Source: Oscillospiraceae bacterium
Lineage (GTDB): Bacteria; Bacillota; Clostridia; Oscillospirales; Acutalibacteraceae
Length of the DNA stretch: 53,429 nt
Reading direction: 5' to 3'
Assembly: GCA_015066295.1 (NCBI GenBank)
Contig: SVOR01000008.1
Location: 1 to 53,429 of the forward strand
Of the stretch, positions 25,539 to 33,923 are shown piece by piece (position 1 is the first letter of the stretch; each line of letters starts with the position of its first letter). The notes beneath the pieces are model-generated. The model made no database searches, was not told the origin of the DNA, and saw only the letters and a list, made by a program, of their open reading frames with translations. The translations under genes were made by a program, and so were the position numbers.

Positions 25539-27107
25539 ATGTTGAGTTTACCGTTATTTGCACAAAAAGAGCCGTTTGTAAGCCCCGTTAATCGCAACGC
25601 GCAGATTGCAAAATTAACCGAGGTATCGGTAGATAGCTTTGATTTCTATCTAAACTTTTTTAAAGGTCAAGGCTACGAGCAAAAGCAGTCGCACGATAAC
25701 GGCGTTTACCGTTTTGCAGGTTTAACCGCAAACAATGAGGGTGTTTTCATAAATTATTTTTACCGCACACGTGCGCTTCATATCGTAGCCGAACAAAACT
25801 GCAATTACTTTAGCTTTAAGGACGCATGCGGCGAGAAAATATGTGAGCCGCAGATAACTCAACTCTCCTTGGTTGATTACGGTATGTCCTACGTAATTCG
25901 TCTTAGTGACGGCCGCTTTATACTTATTGACGGCGGTAATAATTACGAGCGCGACGTTGATAGACTTATGGCGTTTTTAAAGGAGAGCAGTCCTTTACAT
26001 AAGCCCGTAATTGCCTGTTGGATTATGACCCACGCGCATCACGACCACTTCCACGCATATTTTGGTATGGAGGACAAGTATGAGGGCGAGTATGAGATTC
26101 AGTCCTTTATGCTTAATTTTATGGAGGTTGATGATGAGCGTTTCCCTGGTATGGAAAAGGCCAGCAACGCCTTCGGTTACGATAATTCAAACTTGGTAAA
26201 CATCCCAATTCTTTTCGATAGAATGAAAAAGACAGGCGCACCGATTTATATGGCGCACACAGGTCAAATATACAATTTTGGAGATGCTAAAATCGAGCTT
26301 TTATCAACCCTTGATGAAATGATTGATTTTATGAGGGCCAACATCAATGCAACCTCACTTGTCTTTAAAATGGAGCTTGGCGGACAGACAATTTTATGGA
26401 CGGGGGACGCCACACTTAGCGAGGCGAGCCTTCCGCAACGCTATGGCGATTATATTAAAAGCGATATTTTTCAGGTGCCGCACCACGGCTTTGAAGGACC
26501 TATTAACCCGAAGGTAGAGCTTGAAGGCTATATAATCAACTCTGCCAAGGTTTGCTTCTTGCCCGTTTCCAAGAATAATGCCTATACGGCTATTGATACC
26601 TTCCACGTGGGCCCACGCTATTTGTTCCAATATGCCGATGCAGAGGTAATCGTGGGCGACGATAACAAGACCATTACATTGCCGTACACACCTTCGCCGC
26701 ATAGAATACTCGAAAATCGCTACAACTTCCGCGAAGGGCTTTCAAGAAGCGGCGCTACGGTATGGACCTTTACGGGTCTTAAATACGAAAATGCCGACGA
26801 CGTAGAATTTGAAGTTTTAAAATCTGCGGGTTGGGTAGATGCAACCATTACCGCACAGCTTTATTTTTTTGATAAAGCAAAGAATATCAGCAATATAAGA
26901 TTTTCGCTGAAAACCGGCTATCACCGAATAAACATAGCAGATTTTTCCAACCACGTAATCGACGGCGTTTGGCATAGCGGCAGAACACTTGCCGAAAAGG
27001 GCTTTGAGAGTGAGGGTGAATTTGCGATAAAATTCATAAGCAGTATGCCCGTTGTTATATCCAACAAAAACCACCAAGCCACTTACAAAAACGAATTAAA
27101 CGTATAA
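25539..27107 (+). CDS. Metallo-beta-lactamase-fold hydrolase of unknown substrate
   Basis: A 522-residue protein, ATG 8 nt after AGGAG. Residues about 130-350 form an MBL fold: DGRFILIDGGNNYERD, the di-metal motif THAHHDH, ILWTGDATLSEA with the bridging Asp, and QVPHHGFEGP with the last His. The pattern is closest to ComEC-type or related MBL hydrolases without a membrane domain. There is no signal peptide, so it is probably cytoplasmic. The N-terminal 120 and C-terminal 130 residues were not recognised; the tail looks beta-rich. It stands alone between its own promoter and a terminator. Substrate not known. Confidence 0.75.
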   Translation: MLSLPLFAQKEPFVSPVNRNAQIAKLTEVSVDSFDFYLNFFKGQGYEQKQSHDNGVYRFAGLTANNEGVFINYFYRTRALHIVAEQNCNYFSFKDACGEKICEPQITQLSLVDYGMSYVIRLSDGRFILIDGGNNYERDVDRLMAFLKESSPLHKPVIACWIMTHAHHDHFHAYFGMEDKYEGEYEIQSFMLNFMEVDDERFPGMEKASNAFGYDNSNLVNIPILFDRMKKTGAPIYMAHTGQIYNFGDAKIELLSTLDEMIDFMRANINATSLVFKMELGGQTILWTGDATLSEASLPQRYGDYIKSDIFQVPHHGFEGPINPKVELEGYIINSAKVCFLPVSKNNAYTAIDTFHVGPRYLFQYADAEVIVGDDNKTITLPYTPSPHRILENRYNFREGLSRSGATVWTFTGLKYENADDVEFEVLKSAGWVDATITAQLYFFDKAKNISNIRFSLKTGYHRINIADFSNHVIDGVWHSGRTLAEKGFESEGEFAIKFISSMPVVISNKNHQATYKNELNV

Positions 27108-27117
27108 TGTTTTAAAG

Positions 27118-27151
27118 CACCCGAGTTTTGCAAATAAGCTCGGGTGTTTTT
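27118..27151 (+). terminator. Terminator after the MBL-fold gene
   Basis: CACCCGAG (27118-27125) pairs with CTCGGGTG (27139-27146), then TTTTT. Confidence 0.8.
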
Positions 27152-27156
27152 AACTA

Positions 27157-27185
27157 TTGAAATAAATCTTAAAGTGTATTATAAT
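27157..27185 (+). promoter_or_regulatory. ychF promoter
   Basis: TTGAAA (27157-27162) and TATAAT (27180-27185), 17-nt spacer, about 37 bp before the ychF start. Confidence 0.82.
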
Positions 27186-27221
27186 AAAAAAGTATGTAAA
27201 TAAAAGGAGATTTGAGAATAG

Positions 27222-28331
27222 ATGAAACTCGGTATCGTAGGTTTGCCAAACGTCGGCAAATCAACACTTTTTAATGCTATAACCAATGCAGGCGCAGGTG
27301 CCGCTAACTATCCGTTTTGCACCATCGACCCCAACGTTGGCGTTGTGTCGGTGCCCGACAGCCGCCTTGATATGCTCTGCAAAATGTATACCGTCGGCGA
27401 CAAGGTGCCGCCAATAGTGCCCGCAGTTATCGAATTCGTTGATATTGCAGGTCTTGTTAAGGGCGCCTCAAAGGGCGAGGGACTTGGCAATAAATTTCTT
27501 GGCAATATTCGTGAGGTTGACGCAATAGTTCACGTTGTTCGTTGCTTTGAGAACGATGATATTATTCACGTTGAGGGCTCAATTGACCCAATTCGTGACA
27601 TTGAAACTATTGACCTTGAGCTCATTTTCTCGGATATGGAGATGGTGGAGCGCCGTATAGCCAAGGTCACTAAGGATTTAAAGGGTGATAAATCACTTCA
27701 AAGCGAGCTTGATTTCTTAAAGGAATTATACAGTGTGCTCGAGTCGGGCAAATCTGCACGTACCGTCGAGACCACCGAAGAAACACAGGCAATGATGGAC
27801 GTTATGAATTTACTTACATCAAAGCCCATCATCTATGCCGCAAATATGAGTGAGGATGACTTTGCAGGCGGCAATGCAGACAGCAACCCATTTTTTAAAC
27901 AGGTTGAGGAATTAGCTAAAAAAGAGGGCGCCGAGGTATTACCCATTTGCGCTCAGTTAGAGGCCGATATTGCCGATATGGACGAGGAAGAGAAGCTTAT
28001 GTTTTTAAGCGAGCTCGGCCTTGAGAGCTCGGGTCTTGACCGACTTATTAAGAAAAGCTACAGCCTTTTAGGTCTTATTTCGTATCTTACCGCAGGCGAA
28101 AAAGAGGTTCGCGCTTGGACAATACGCGACGGACTTAAAGCACCGCAGGCGGCAGGTAAAATACATAGTGACTTTGAGCGCGGCTTTATTCGCGCACAGG
28201 TTATAGCCTACGCCGACCTTGAGGAGTGCGGCAGTATGGTAAACGCAAGAGCTAAGGGACTCGTGCGTACTGAGGGTAAGGAATACGTCATGAAGGATGG
28301 CGACATCGTAGAATTTCTCTTTAACGTATAA
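27222..28331 (+). CDS. ychF: Ribosome-binding ATPase YchF (Obg family)
   Basis: Universally conserved P-loop NTPase that binds ribosomes and prefers ATP over GTP. It starts [17 protein letters not shown] (G1), with [24 protein letters not shown] (G3 plus switch; Gln-to-hydrophobic type), and the C-terminal TGS domain ends [16 protein letters not shown]. Length 369 is normal. The NKxD motif is replaced by the expected ATP-type AANMSEDD. The HPr-kinase-like gene follows 21 bp later and may be co-transcribed. Confidence 0.96.
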   Translation: MKLGIVGLPNVGKSTLFNAITNAGAGAANYPFCTIDPNVGVVSVPDSRLDMLCKMYTVGDKVPPIVPAVIEFVDIAGLVKGASKGEGLGNKFLGNIREVDAIVHVVRCFENDDIIHVEGSIDPIRDIETIDLELIFSDMEMVERRIAKVTKDLKGDKSLQSELDFLKELYSVLESGKSARTVETTEETQAMMDVMNLLTSKPIIYAANMSEDDFAGGNADSNPFFKQVEELAKKEGAEVLPICAQLEADIADMDEEEKLMFLSELGLESSGLDRLIKKSYSLLGLISYLTAGEKEVRAWTIRDGLKAPQAAGKIHSDFERGFIRAQVIAYADLEECGSMVNARAKGLVRTEGKEYVMKDGDIVEFLFNV

Positions 28332-28352
28332 TAAATTTTAGGAGTAAACGAT

Positions 28353-29078
28353 ATGTCTTTATATGATATCGCAGGTTTAAAGGTGAATATGGATTTGCGC
28401 TTCCCCTTTACTCTTGATAGGGCAAAGGCGTATCTCGTCGGTGAGGATGCCGAAAAACCCGATATAACGGTTGAGGTTAGCGACGAAGAGCTGGAAAGAT
28501 GGATAAAGCGCTTTAAATCGGATGAGTTTTCCGACCAGTACGAGTATATGCTGGCGGGCGGCTCGTTCTATCGTCAGTTACTCGATTTTGACGGTATGAT
28601 GCTTCATTCCTCGGCAGTTGTTGTCGATGGCAACGCCTATCTTTTTTCGGCAAAAAGCGGTACGGGTAAATCAACCCATACTGAGCTGTGGTTAAAGCTG
28701 TTTGGCGACAAAGCGTATATATTAAATGACGATAAGCCGGCCATTCGTTATGTTGACGGCTCTCTTTATGCCTACGGCACACCCTTTAGCGGCAAGCACG
28801 ATATTAGCTCCAACACACGCGCAAAGGTTAAGGGTATATGCTTTATCGAGCGTGCCAAGGAAAACCGAATAGAAAAAATAGCTCCTTCAAAGTCAATTCC
28901 GCTAATGCTCGAGCAGACACTTCGCAGCAGCGATATCGGCTATATGGACAAATTACTCTTTGTTATGGATAAACTGCTTAATAACGTTAACGTTTATAAG
29001 CTTTACTGTAATATGGATATATCGGCGGCGCGCCTTTCTTACGAAACTATGAGTAATGCGGAGGAGCCAAATGCCTAA
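28353..29078 (+). CDS. HPr-kinase-like P-loop protein
   Basis: A 241-residue protein with a hydrophilic N-terminus and a PEPCK/HprK-type P-loop domain: SSAVVVDGNAYLFSAKSGTGKSTHTELW (read as VVVDGNAYLF then Walker A SAKSGTGKST), ILNDDKPAIR with paired Asp, and a FSGKHD segment. It lacks the HprK C-terminal signature, so it is not the HPr kinase, which is encoded at 24420-25382. Small kinases of this fold act on peptides in some RiPP pathways and are also found as orphans in Clostridia. It overlaps the S26 peptidase gene by 8 nt. No precursor peptide was found nearby. Target unknown. Confidence 0.7.
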   Translation: MSLYDIAGLKVNMDLRFPFTLDRAKAYLVGEDAEKPDITVEVSDEELERWIKRFKSDEFSDQYEYMLAGGSFYRQLLDFDGMMLHSSAVVVDGNAYLFSAKSGTGKSTHTELWLKLFGDKAYILNDDKPAIRYVDGSLYAYGTPFSGKHDISSNTRAKVKGICFIERAKENRIEKIAPSKSIPLMLEQTLRSSDIGYMDKLLFVMDKLLNNVNVYKLYCNMDISAARLSYETMSNAEEPNA

Positions 29079-29529
29079 CAGAGTTAAACTTGAAGACCTT
29101 TTAGACGTGCTCGAAACGGTGCTTGCTGACGGCGGTGAAATTTCCTTTACGCCACACGGCAACAGTATGAGGCCAATGCTTATAAGCGGCAGGGATGAGA
29201 TAACCCTAAAAAAACCGCAGGGCACGCTTAAAAAATACGATTTACCGCTTTACCGCCGAGCAAACGGACATTTTGTATTACATCGTGTTATCGGTAAAAA
29301 TAAAGACGGATATATTATGCGCGGCGATAATCAGCTTTATAAGGAATACGGTATTAAGGACGAGAACATCGTCGGTGTAGTCGTTGCCTTTGTGCGCGAT
29401 GGCAAGCGATATAAGGTCACCGATTTTTCCTATAAGCTTTATTGCCTTGCAAGGTGCAATTTTGTAACAATTTTGCTTAGAAAAATTAAGAATAAAATAG
29501 TTAGAATAATTAAAAAAAGCAAGGCATAA
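29071..29529 (+). CDS. S26-family signal peptidase-like protein, Ser/His type
   Basis: A 152-residue protein; ATG 29071 is chosen because GGAGGAG precedes it, inside the end of the kinase-like gene. It has the nucleophile Ser in HGNSMRPML (residue about 33), DLPLYRR (the DIVLYR box), VLHRVIG with a His where SPase I has Lys, and MRGDNQL (the TKGDxN box). The His arrangement is that of ER/SipW-type signal peptidases. The membrane segment expected at the end is weak; the C-terminus is basic with a short hydrophobic stretch (NFVTILL). Pairing with the HprK-like protein suggests both act on one peptide, but the substrate is not visible. Confidence 0.7.
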   Translation: MPNRVKLEDLLDVLETVLADGGEISFTPHGNSMRPMLISGRDEITLKKPQGTLKKYDLPLYRRANGHFVLHRVIGKNKDGYIMRGDNQLYKEYGIKDENIVGVVVAFVRDGKRYKVTDFSYKLYCLARCNFVTILLRKIKNKIVRIIKKSKA

Positions 29530-29637
29530 GGGTTGTACTGTTAAGGACAGTTTTAAGATTGTTTTTATAGCTCGACCTATTGCACCACAGGCCGCAATTA
29601 AGGAATCTAAGTAATTTAGATTTATAAAGCAAAATTA

Positions 29638-29671
29638 TCGCCCTGCCGGTTGTTCGTCAGGGGGATTTTTC
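29638..29671 (+). terminator. Terminator after the kinase-like/peptidase pair
   Basis: CCCTGCCG (29641-29648) pairs, with one mismatch, with CGTCAGGG (29655-29662), followed by GGATTTTT. The 110 bp before it holds a small AATCTAA/TTAGATT palindrome (29606-29624) and no ORF. Confidence 0.65.
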
Positions 29672-29739
29672 TATCACTTTACTGTTTGTTTCTTTCCTAA
29701 TATCATCAGAAACTATTATTAAAAAGGAAATATAATTGA

Positions 29740-29769
29740 TTGAAAAATAAACCTTTGATGTGTTATACT
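29740..29769 (+). promoter_or_regulatory. Candidate vanW-like gene promoter
   Basis: TTGAAA (29740-29745) and TATACT (29764-29769), 18-nt spacer, 40 bp before the VanW-family start. Confidence 0.65.
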
Positions 29770-29810
29770 AAATTTATTGAATATTTTCCAAAAAACTTAG
29801 GTGGTTACGT

Positions 29811-30632
29811 ATGCCCAGAAAACTGTTTTGTGAAATTTCACCGCTGACTTACAAAATATCAACTTTTAAATGCCGAGCTATTCGAAACATCAAAAATATG
29901 TTTGTTAGCGGTCATTTTTCCAAGGTCAAAGAAGAGGAATTACTACCATTTGTTATTTACAAACACAATTCACTTATTAGACGAAAACTTGGAAACACAC
30001 AAATGGAACTCCAAGAAAATAAAGCCGTAAATCTATCGATAAGTGCCCCGAAGATCAACGGCATTTTAATTCGTCCTGGTGAAACCTTTTCATTTTGGAA
30101 TTTGGTAGGAAGCATAACCACAGCCAAAGGATATAAGGAAGGCGTAACCATCTCTAATGCGCAGGCCAAAGCAGGTGTTGGTGGTGGATTGTGTCAATTT
30201 ACGAATTTAATTCATTGGATGGTTTTACACACACCCTTGACAATCGTCGAACATCATCATCACGATGGTATTGATTTATTTCCTGATTATAATAGGCAAG
30301 TACCCTTTGGAACGGGAACCTCTATTGTATACAATTATCTTGACTACCGTTTTAAAAATGAATCCGATATAACGTATCAATTGATTACATATGTTACAGA
30401 CACACATTTATGTGGCGAGCTTCGTGCTTCAGACAAATTACCTATAAAATATCACATAACAACTGAAAACGAACGTTTCGTTCGCGTTGGTGATACTGTT
30501 TATCGAAGAGGTCAAGTATATAGGACTTGTATTGATAAAACCACAGGCAATGAATTATCACACGAACTAATACGTGATAATGATGCACGGGTTATGTATG
30601 ATACAAGTCATCTTATTGTGGAAAACATTTAA
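29811..30632 (+). CDS. VanW-family protein
   Basis: A 273-residue protein with a VanW domain: RPGETFSFWNLVGSITTAKGY (read as GETFSFWNLVG), a GYKEGVTI strand, GVGGGLCQFTNLIHW and the HHHHDG segment. It is the short form, similar in size to VanW of vanB operons, without the peptidoglycan-binding domains of larger relatives. No other van gene is nearby, so it is not evidence of vancomycin resistance; the biochemical role of VanW is unknown. Codon choice looks different from the neighbours (several CGA, GGA and CCA codons), and the gene sits beside a hairpin array, so horizontal acquisition is plausible. Ribosome site AGGTGG is modest. Confidence 0.85.
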   Translation: MPRKLFCEISPLTYKISTFKCRAIRNIKNMFVSGHFSKVKEEELLPFVIYKHNSLIRRKLGNTQMELQENKAVNLSISAPKINGILIRPGETFSFWNLVGSITTAKGYKEGVTISNAQAKAGVGGGLCQFTNLIHWMVLHTPLTIVEHHHHDGIDLFPDYNRQVPFGTGTSIVYNYLDYRFKNESDITYQLITYVTDTHLCGELRASDKLPIKYHITTENERFVRVGDTVYRRGQVYRTCIDKTTGNELSHELIRDNDARVMYDTSHLIVENI

Positions 30633-31070
30633 AGTCGGTGGTCGTTTCTGTGTTTTTAAATACCGATTCCCTCTTTTGTGCATATCGCGATCAGCAACTA
30701 TTAGTTGTGAGTGGGGTAAGGGTTTTAGGTTCTCTTAACAAGTGACATTTGGCGCCAAAATGTCCTGCTTGTTATGGTATTAGACAAAATTTTAAACGGA
30801 TGTGCAGAATTTCTACACATCCGTTTTACTATCTCAAGAGAAAATATTTTAATAGTGATATTGTGAGACAAGTCTCACAGTAATATTTTTGATAAATCAA
30901 AAGTGATATTAAAACCTAACGGTTTTAGTGATATTTTATTCGCCCTTAAACTCGCGAAGCGAATATCACTCGGCTTTTAGCCGAATATAACTGCGAAGCA
31001 ATAAAACTCGCCGCAAGGCGAATAAAACTGGCGTTGTATCCGTAAGGATACAACGCCTAAGCCTTGCTTT
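30633..31070. repeat. Gene-free region with tandem small hairpins separated by AGTGATAT/ATATCACT spacers
   Basis: No ORF is supported here. A terminator-like stem (30794-30804 with 30816-30826) comes first. Then the octamer AGTGATAT occurs at 30854, 30902 and 30927, alternating with hairpins TGTGAGA/TCTCACA (30862-30879) and AAAACC/GGTTTT. From 30950 the orientation flips to ATATCACT (30963-30970) and AATAxAACT spacers between stems of 3-5 bp (TCGC-GAA-GCGA, TCGGCT-TTT-AGCCGA, TCGCC-GCAA-GGCGA). The array ends at the feoB terminator. The two halves therefore mirror each other. It looks like a mobile or structured-RNA repeat; identity not known. Confidence 0.65.
31032..31058 (-). terminator. 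feoB terminator
   Basis: A perfect 12-bp stem, GGCGTTGTATCC with its complement around a 4-nt loop, followed on the minus strand by AGTTTTATT. It lies just past the feoB stop and forms the right edge of the hairpin array. Confidence 0.75.
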
Positions 31071-33101
31071 TTATTTTACAATATTCCATATAGCGGTAGT
31101 TATTAGGCACAGCAGAATGCCTATAATGGTTGGCAAAATAACTGCAAATGCCGTCCAAAGCGTGCTGCCCGTTTCCTTTTTTATGGTCTGTACAGTGGTG
31201 GCACAGGGCCAATGGAAAAGCGAGAAAATCATTACGTTTATGGCGGTCAGCAGCGACCATCCGTTTGAAATAAAAATATCCTTTAAAACACCTAAGTTGC
31301 CGATTTCGGTTAAATTTGCGTTGGCGGTGTATGCCATAACCATTATGGGTATTACGATTTCGTTGGCAGGGAAGCCCAAGATAAACGCAAGAAGTATAAC
31401 ACCGTCAAGCCCCATTGCTTTTCCTAATGGGTCAAGAAAGCGGGAGGCTATATTTAAAAGAGATGCCCCGTCAATCGTCACGTTTGCCATAAGCCAAATT
31501 ATTAGTCCGGCAGGCGCTGCGGCAATAAGAGCGCGACCAAGTACGAACAGTGTGCGGTCAAAAACCGAACGAACGATTACCTTTAAAATTTGGGGGCGGC
31601 GGTAGGGCGGCAATTCGAGGGTAAAGGATGAGGGCATACCTTTAAGCACCGTCTTTGAAAGCAAAAAAGATACCGCAAAGGTCATAAGAAAACTGAGCAT
31701 TATAAATAAACAAAGCAAAAGTGCGGCGCCAATGCTCGAGGTGGCGCCATAACTACCCACGAAAAATATAGTTATAACGGTAATAAGGGTGGGAAAGCGT
31801 CCATTACAGGGAATAAACGAGTTGGTAAGTATGGCAATTAGCCTTTCGCGTGGCGAATCGATAATTCGGCAACCCGTCACCCCAACCGCATTACAACCGA
31901 AGCCCATACACATTGTGAGCGCCTGCTTGCCGCAGGTGTGACATTTATGGAAGCACCTATCAAGATTAAAGGCAATTCTCGGCAAAAAGCCCAAATCCTC
32001 AAGCAAGGTGAAAAGCGGGAAAAATATTGCCATGGGCGGCAACATAACCGAGACTATCCAGGTTACAACCCTATAAATGCCGTGCACCAAAACCTCGCAT
32101 ATCGTGTTTGGTAAACCGATTCTTATTAGAAGGTCGAAAATACCGCCCTCAAGAGAGGTGAAAAACGAATTTAACAGATTTGACGGGTAGTTTGCGCCGC
32201 TTATGGTAATCCAAAAAATTAGCGCTAACATACAAAAAATTATAAGTGGACCGAATAGCTTATGGGTGATGATTTTATCAATTTTTCGGTCGCGATTATC
32301 CTTTTTACCCCTATGTACTGCATTTTTGCAAATTCGTTCCGATTCATCCATTATTCCGCTGACCAAAGCCTTCGAGATTTCTTCGTTTTTATTTTCCGCA
32401 AGCTCGTTTAAATCAGTGCCCACGTTTTTTCTTAAGGACGCAAAAAAAGCCGTATCATTTTCGAGCACGCGAAGCTTTAAAAAGCGTGTCGGTAGCCCAC
32501 TAAGGCCTGCTGCCTCATCAATTATAGACGAGTTAATTTTAGCAAGCTTTTGCTCGATTTCGTCATTGTATTTAAGTGTGAAACCGATGCCGCTTTTTTT
32601 AAGCGTTGCCATTTTTACGATTTCGTCTTTTAGTGTATCAAGCCCCTTGCCGCTTCTCGCAGCTGTGGTTACAACGGGTATTTTAAGATGTTTTTGCAGG
32701 GCGTTTTTATCAACTGTGATGCCCCTTTTTGCCGCCTCGTCAATAAGGTTTATGCACAAAATTACGTTGGGTGTTATCTCTAAAATTTGCAAAAGCAAAT
32801 TAAGGTTGCGCTCTAAACAGGTGGCGTCACAGACCACCACGTTTACGTCGCATCTGCCAAAACAAATATAGTCCCTTGCGATGTCCTCTTCGCCCGAGTG
32901 GGAGAGGAGCGAATAACTGCCCGGTAGGTCGGTTATATTTATTTTGTAAGCACCCACTCTGCAAACGCCGGCCGCCAAATCAACCGTTTTACCCGCCCAG
33001 TTGCCCGTATGCTGTTTAAGACCCGTAAGGGCATTGAAAATGGTGCTTTTCCCTACGTTGGGGTTGCCCGAAAGGGCTACCGAAATTGTGTTTTCAACCA
33101 T
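31071..33101 (-). CDS. feoB: Ferrous iron transporter FeoB
   Basis: Membrane iron(II) importer with an N-terminal GTPase. ATG 33101 follows GAGGGGG by about 8 nt and gives 676 residues; a longer frame to 33206 is a read-through of feoA. G1 is SGNPNVGKSTIFNAL, G3 is DLPGSYSL, and G4 NLIDEA is present (NxxD type). The C-terminal half has the two Gate repeats with RIAFNLDRCFHKC, GFGCNAVG and FPANEIVIPI motifs across about 8-10 membrane helices. It overlaps feoA by 8 nt and is translationally coupled. Confidence 0.96.
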   Translation of the reverse strand: MVENTISVALSGNPNVGKSTIFNALTGLKQHTGNWAGKTVDLAAGVCRVGAYKINITDLPGSYSLLSHSGEEDIARDYICFGRCDVNVVVCDATCLERNLNLLLQILEITPNVILCINLIDEAAKRGITVDKNALQKHLKIPVVTTAARSGKGLDTLKDEIVKMATLKKSGIGFTLKYNDEIEQKLAKINSSIIDEAAGLSGLPTRFLKLRVLENDTAFFASLRKNVGTDLNELAENKNEEISKALVSGIMDESERICKNAVHRGKKDNRDRKIDKIITHKLFGPLIIFCMLALIFWITISGANYPSNLLNSFFTSLEGGIFDLLIRIGLPNTICEVLVHGIYRVVTWIVSVMLPPMAIFFPLFTLLEDLGFLPRIAFNLDRCFHKCHTCGKQALTMCMGFGCNAVGVTGCRIIDSPRERLIAILTNSFIPCNGRFPTLITVITIFFVGSYGATSSIGAALLLCLFIMLSFLMTFAVSFLLSKTVLKGMPSSFTLELPPYRRPQILKVIVRSVFDRTLFVLGRALIAAAPAGLIIWLMANVTIDGASLLNIASRFLDPLGKAMGLDGVILLAFILGFPANEIVIPIMVMAYTANANLTEIGNLGVLKDIFISNGWSLLTAINVMIFSLFHWPCATTVQTIKKETGSTLWTAFAVILPTIIGILLCLITTAIWNIVK

Positions 33102-33342
33102 GATATTTACCCCCTCGTTCAATAGGCTCAACAAAGATTTTTTCGGCTTCCTCGCGTCTGAGCGCAACAACTGCGCCGCGTATAAAATATGCCGTCGGCT
33201 CGCCAAGAAAGCTTTTAAAAAGCGGGACTACGTGACTGCCGTCAACGAGTCCTATATCATAAATTCGGCGCTTGATATTATTCGATACCCGAATTTCGGT
33301 TACCATATATTTTTTACCAAGCTCCGTTTCATACAAGGTCAT
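33094..33342 (-). CDS. feoA: Ferrous iron transport protein FeoA
   Basis: Small cytoplasmic SH3-like partner of FeoB. The ATG at 33342 lies 8 nt after GGAG and gives 82 residues; a GTG three codons earlier is less likely. The fold signature is visible as RRIYDIGLVDGSHV and a C-terminal VVALRREEAEKIFVE. It precedes feoB in the same operon, which is commonly repressed by Fur or DtxR-type regulators; no operator was confidently identified here. Confidence 0.93.
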   Translation of the reverse strand: MTLYETELGKKYMVTEIRVSNNIKRRIYDIGLVDGSHVVPLFKSFLGEPTAYFIRGAVVALRREEAEKIFVEPIERGGKYHG

Positions 33343-33385
33343 AATTTTCACTCCAATTCAGTATATGAAATGAAGGTTAATTGCG

Positions 33386-33416
33386 TTAAAAAAAGACGTG
33401 CTGTTTAGCACGTCTT
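33386..33416 (-). terminator. bioY terminator enclosing the bioY stop codon
   Basis: AAGACGTGCT (33393-33402) pairs with AGCACGTCTT (33407-33416), loop GTTT, followed on the minus strand by seven Ts. The bioY stop codon (33405-33407) lies in the loop, so the last BioY codons form one arm of the terminator. Confidence 0.85.
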
Positions 33417-33923
33417 AATTCGTTTTTTTATTAAATTTGATACACCCAAGGCGGCGTATACAAGTATTAAATCTTTAAGTAAAAATGGTGCCGAGCATAC
33501 CACAAACGCTTCAAAAAAGCCTTGCTTCCAAATAAGTGAAAATTGCACTATACCGCAAAGGTGACACAAAATTACACTCATAAAAATAATGCTTATTTTT
33601 AGCAGTTTATTCTGAGATTTTTGGGATAGCGAGCAGGCGCACGCAAGCAGTAAAAAGCCGAAAATAAAACCACCCGTTTGACCGAATAATACACTTGGTC
33701 CTGCGCCAAAATGTGAGAAAACAGGTGCGCCGATGAGCCCTAACAAGATGTAGGTTGCCACCGACAACACGCCGTACCATTTAAGCCAAAATCCACATAG
33801 CGCCACCGCAAAAATTTGTAGGGTTAGCGGTATGCCGGAGGGCAGAGGGAAAGAGACTTGCGCAAGCACCGCAATTATGGCGGTAAAAAGCGCCGCCAAA
33901 ACGTATTTAGTTGTCCTTTTCAA
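33405..33923 (-). CDS. bioY: Biotin transporter substrate-binding subunit BioY
   Basis: S-component of an ECF-type biotin importer. The 172-residue protein has about six hydrophobic helices, with FPLPSGIPLTLQ near the start and the GLIGAPVF and GPSVLFGQTGGFIFGF motifs typical of BioY. The ATPase and T-component are not here, so it presumably uses shared ECF module genes elsewhere. It overlaps birA by 17 nt and completes a biotin uptake-and-attachment pair. Confidence 0.95.
   Translation of the reverse strand: MKRTTKYVLAALFTAIIAVLAQVSFPLPSGIPLTLQIFAVALCGFWLKWYGVLSVATYILLGLIGAPVFSHFGAGPSVLFGQTGGFIFGFLLLACACSLSQKSQNKLLKISIIFMSVILCHLCGIVQFSLIWKQGFFEAFVVCSAPFLLKDLILVYAALGVSNLIKKRIKTC

Noticed and set aside
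28353-29078. Second HPr kinase
   Set aside because: It lacks the C-terminal HprK signature; true hprK is at 24420-25382.
29811-30632. VanW as a vancomycin-resistance locus
   Set aside because: No vanHAX, vanS/R or ligase gene is present in the window; VanW domains are common outside resistance clusters.
32203-32871. 222-residue plus-strand ORF opposite feoB
   Set aside because: Antisense shadow of the conserved feoB GTPase region; composition is Ser/Phe/Leu-rich noise with no motif.
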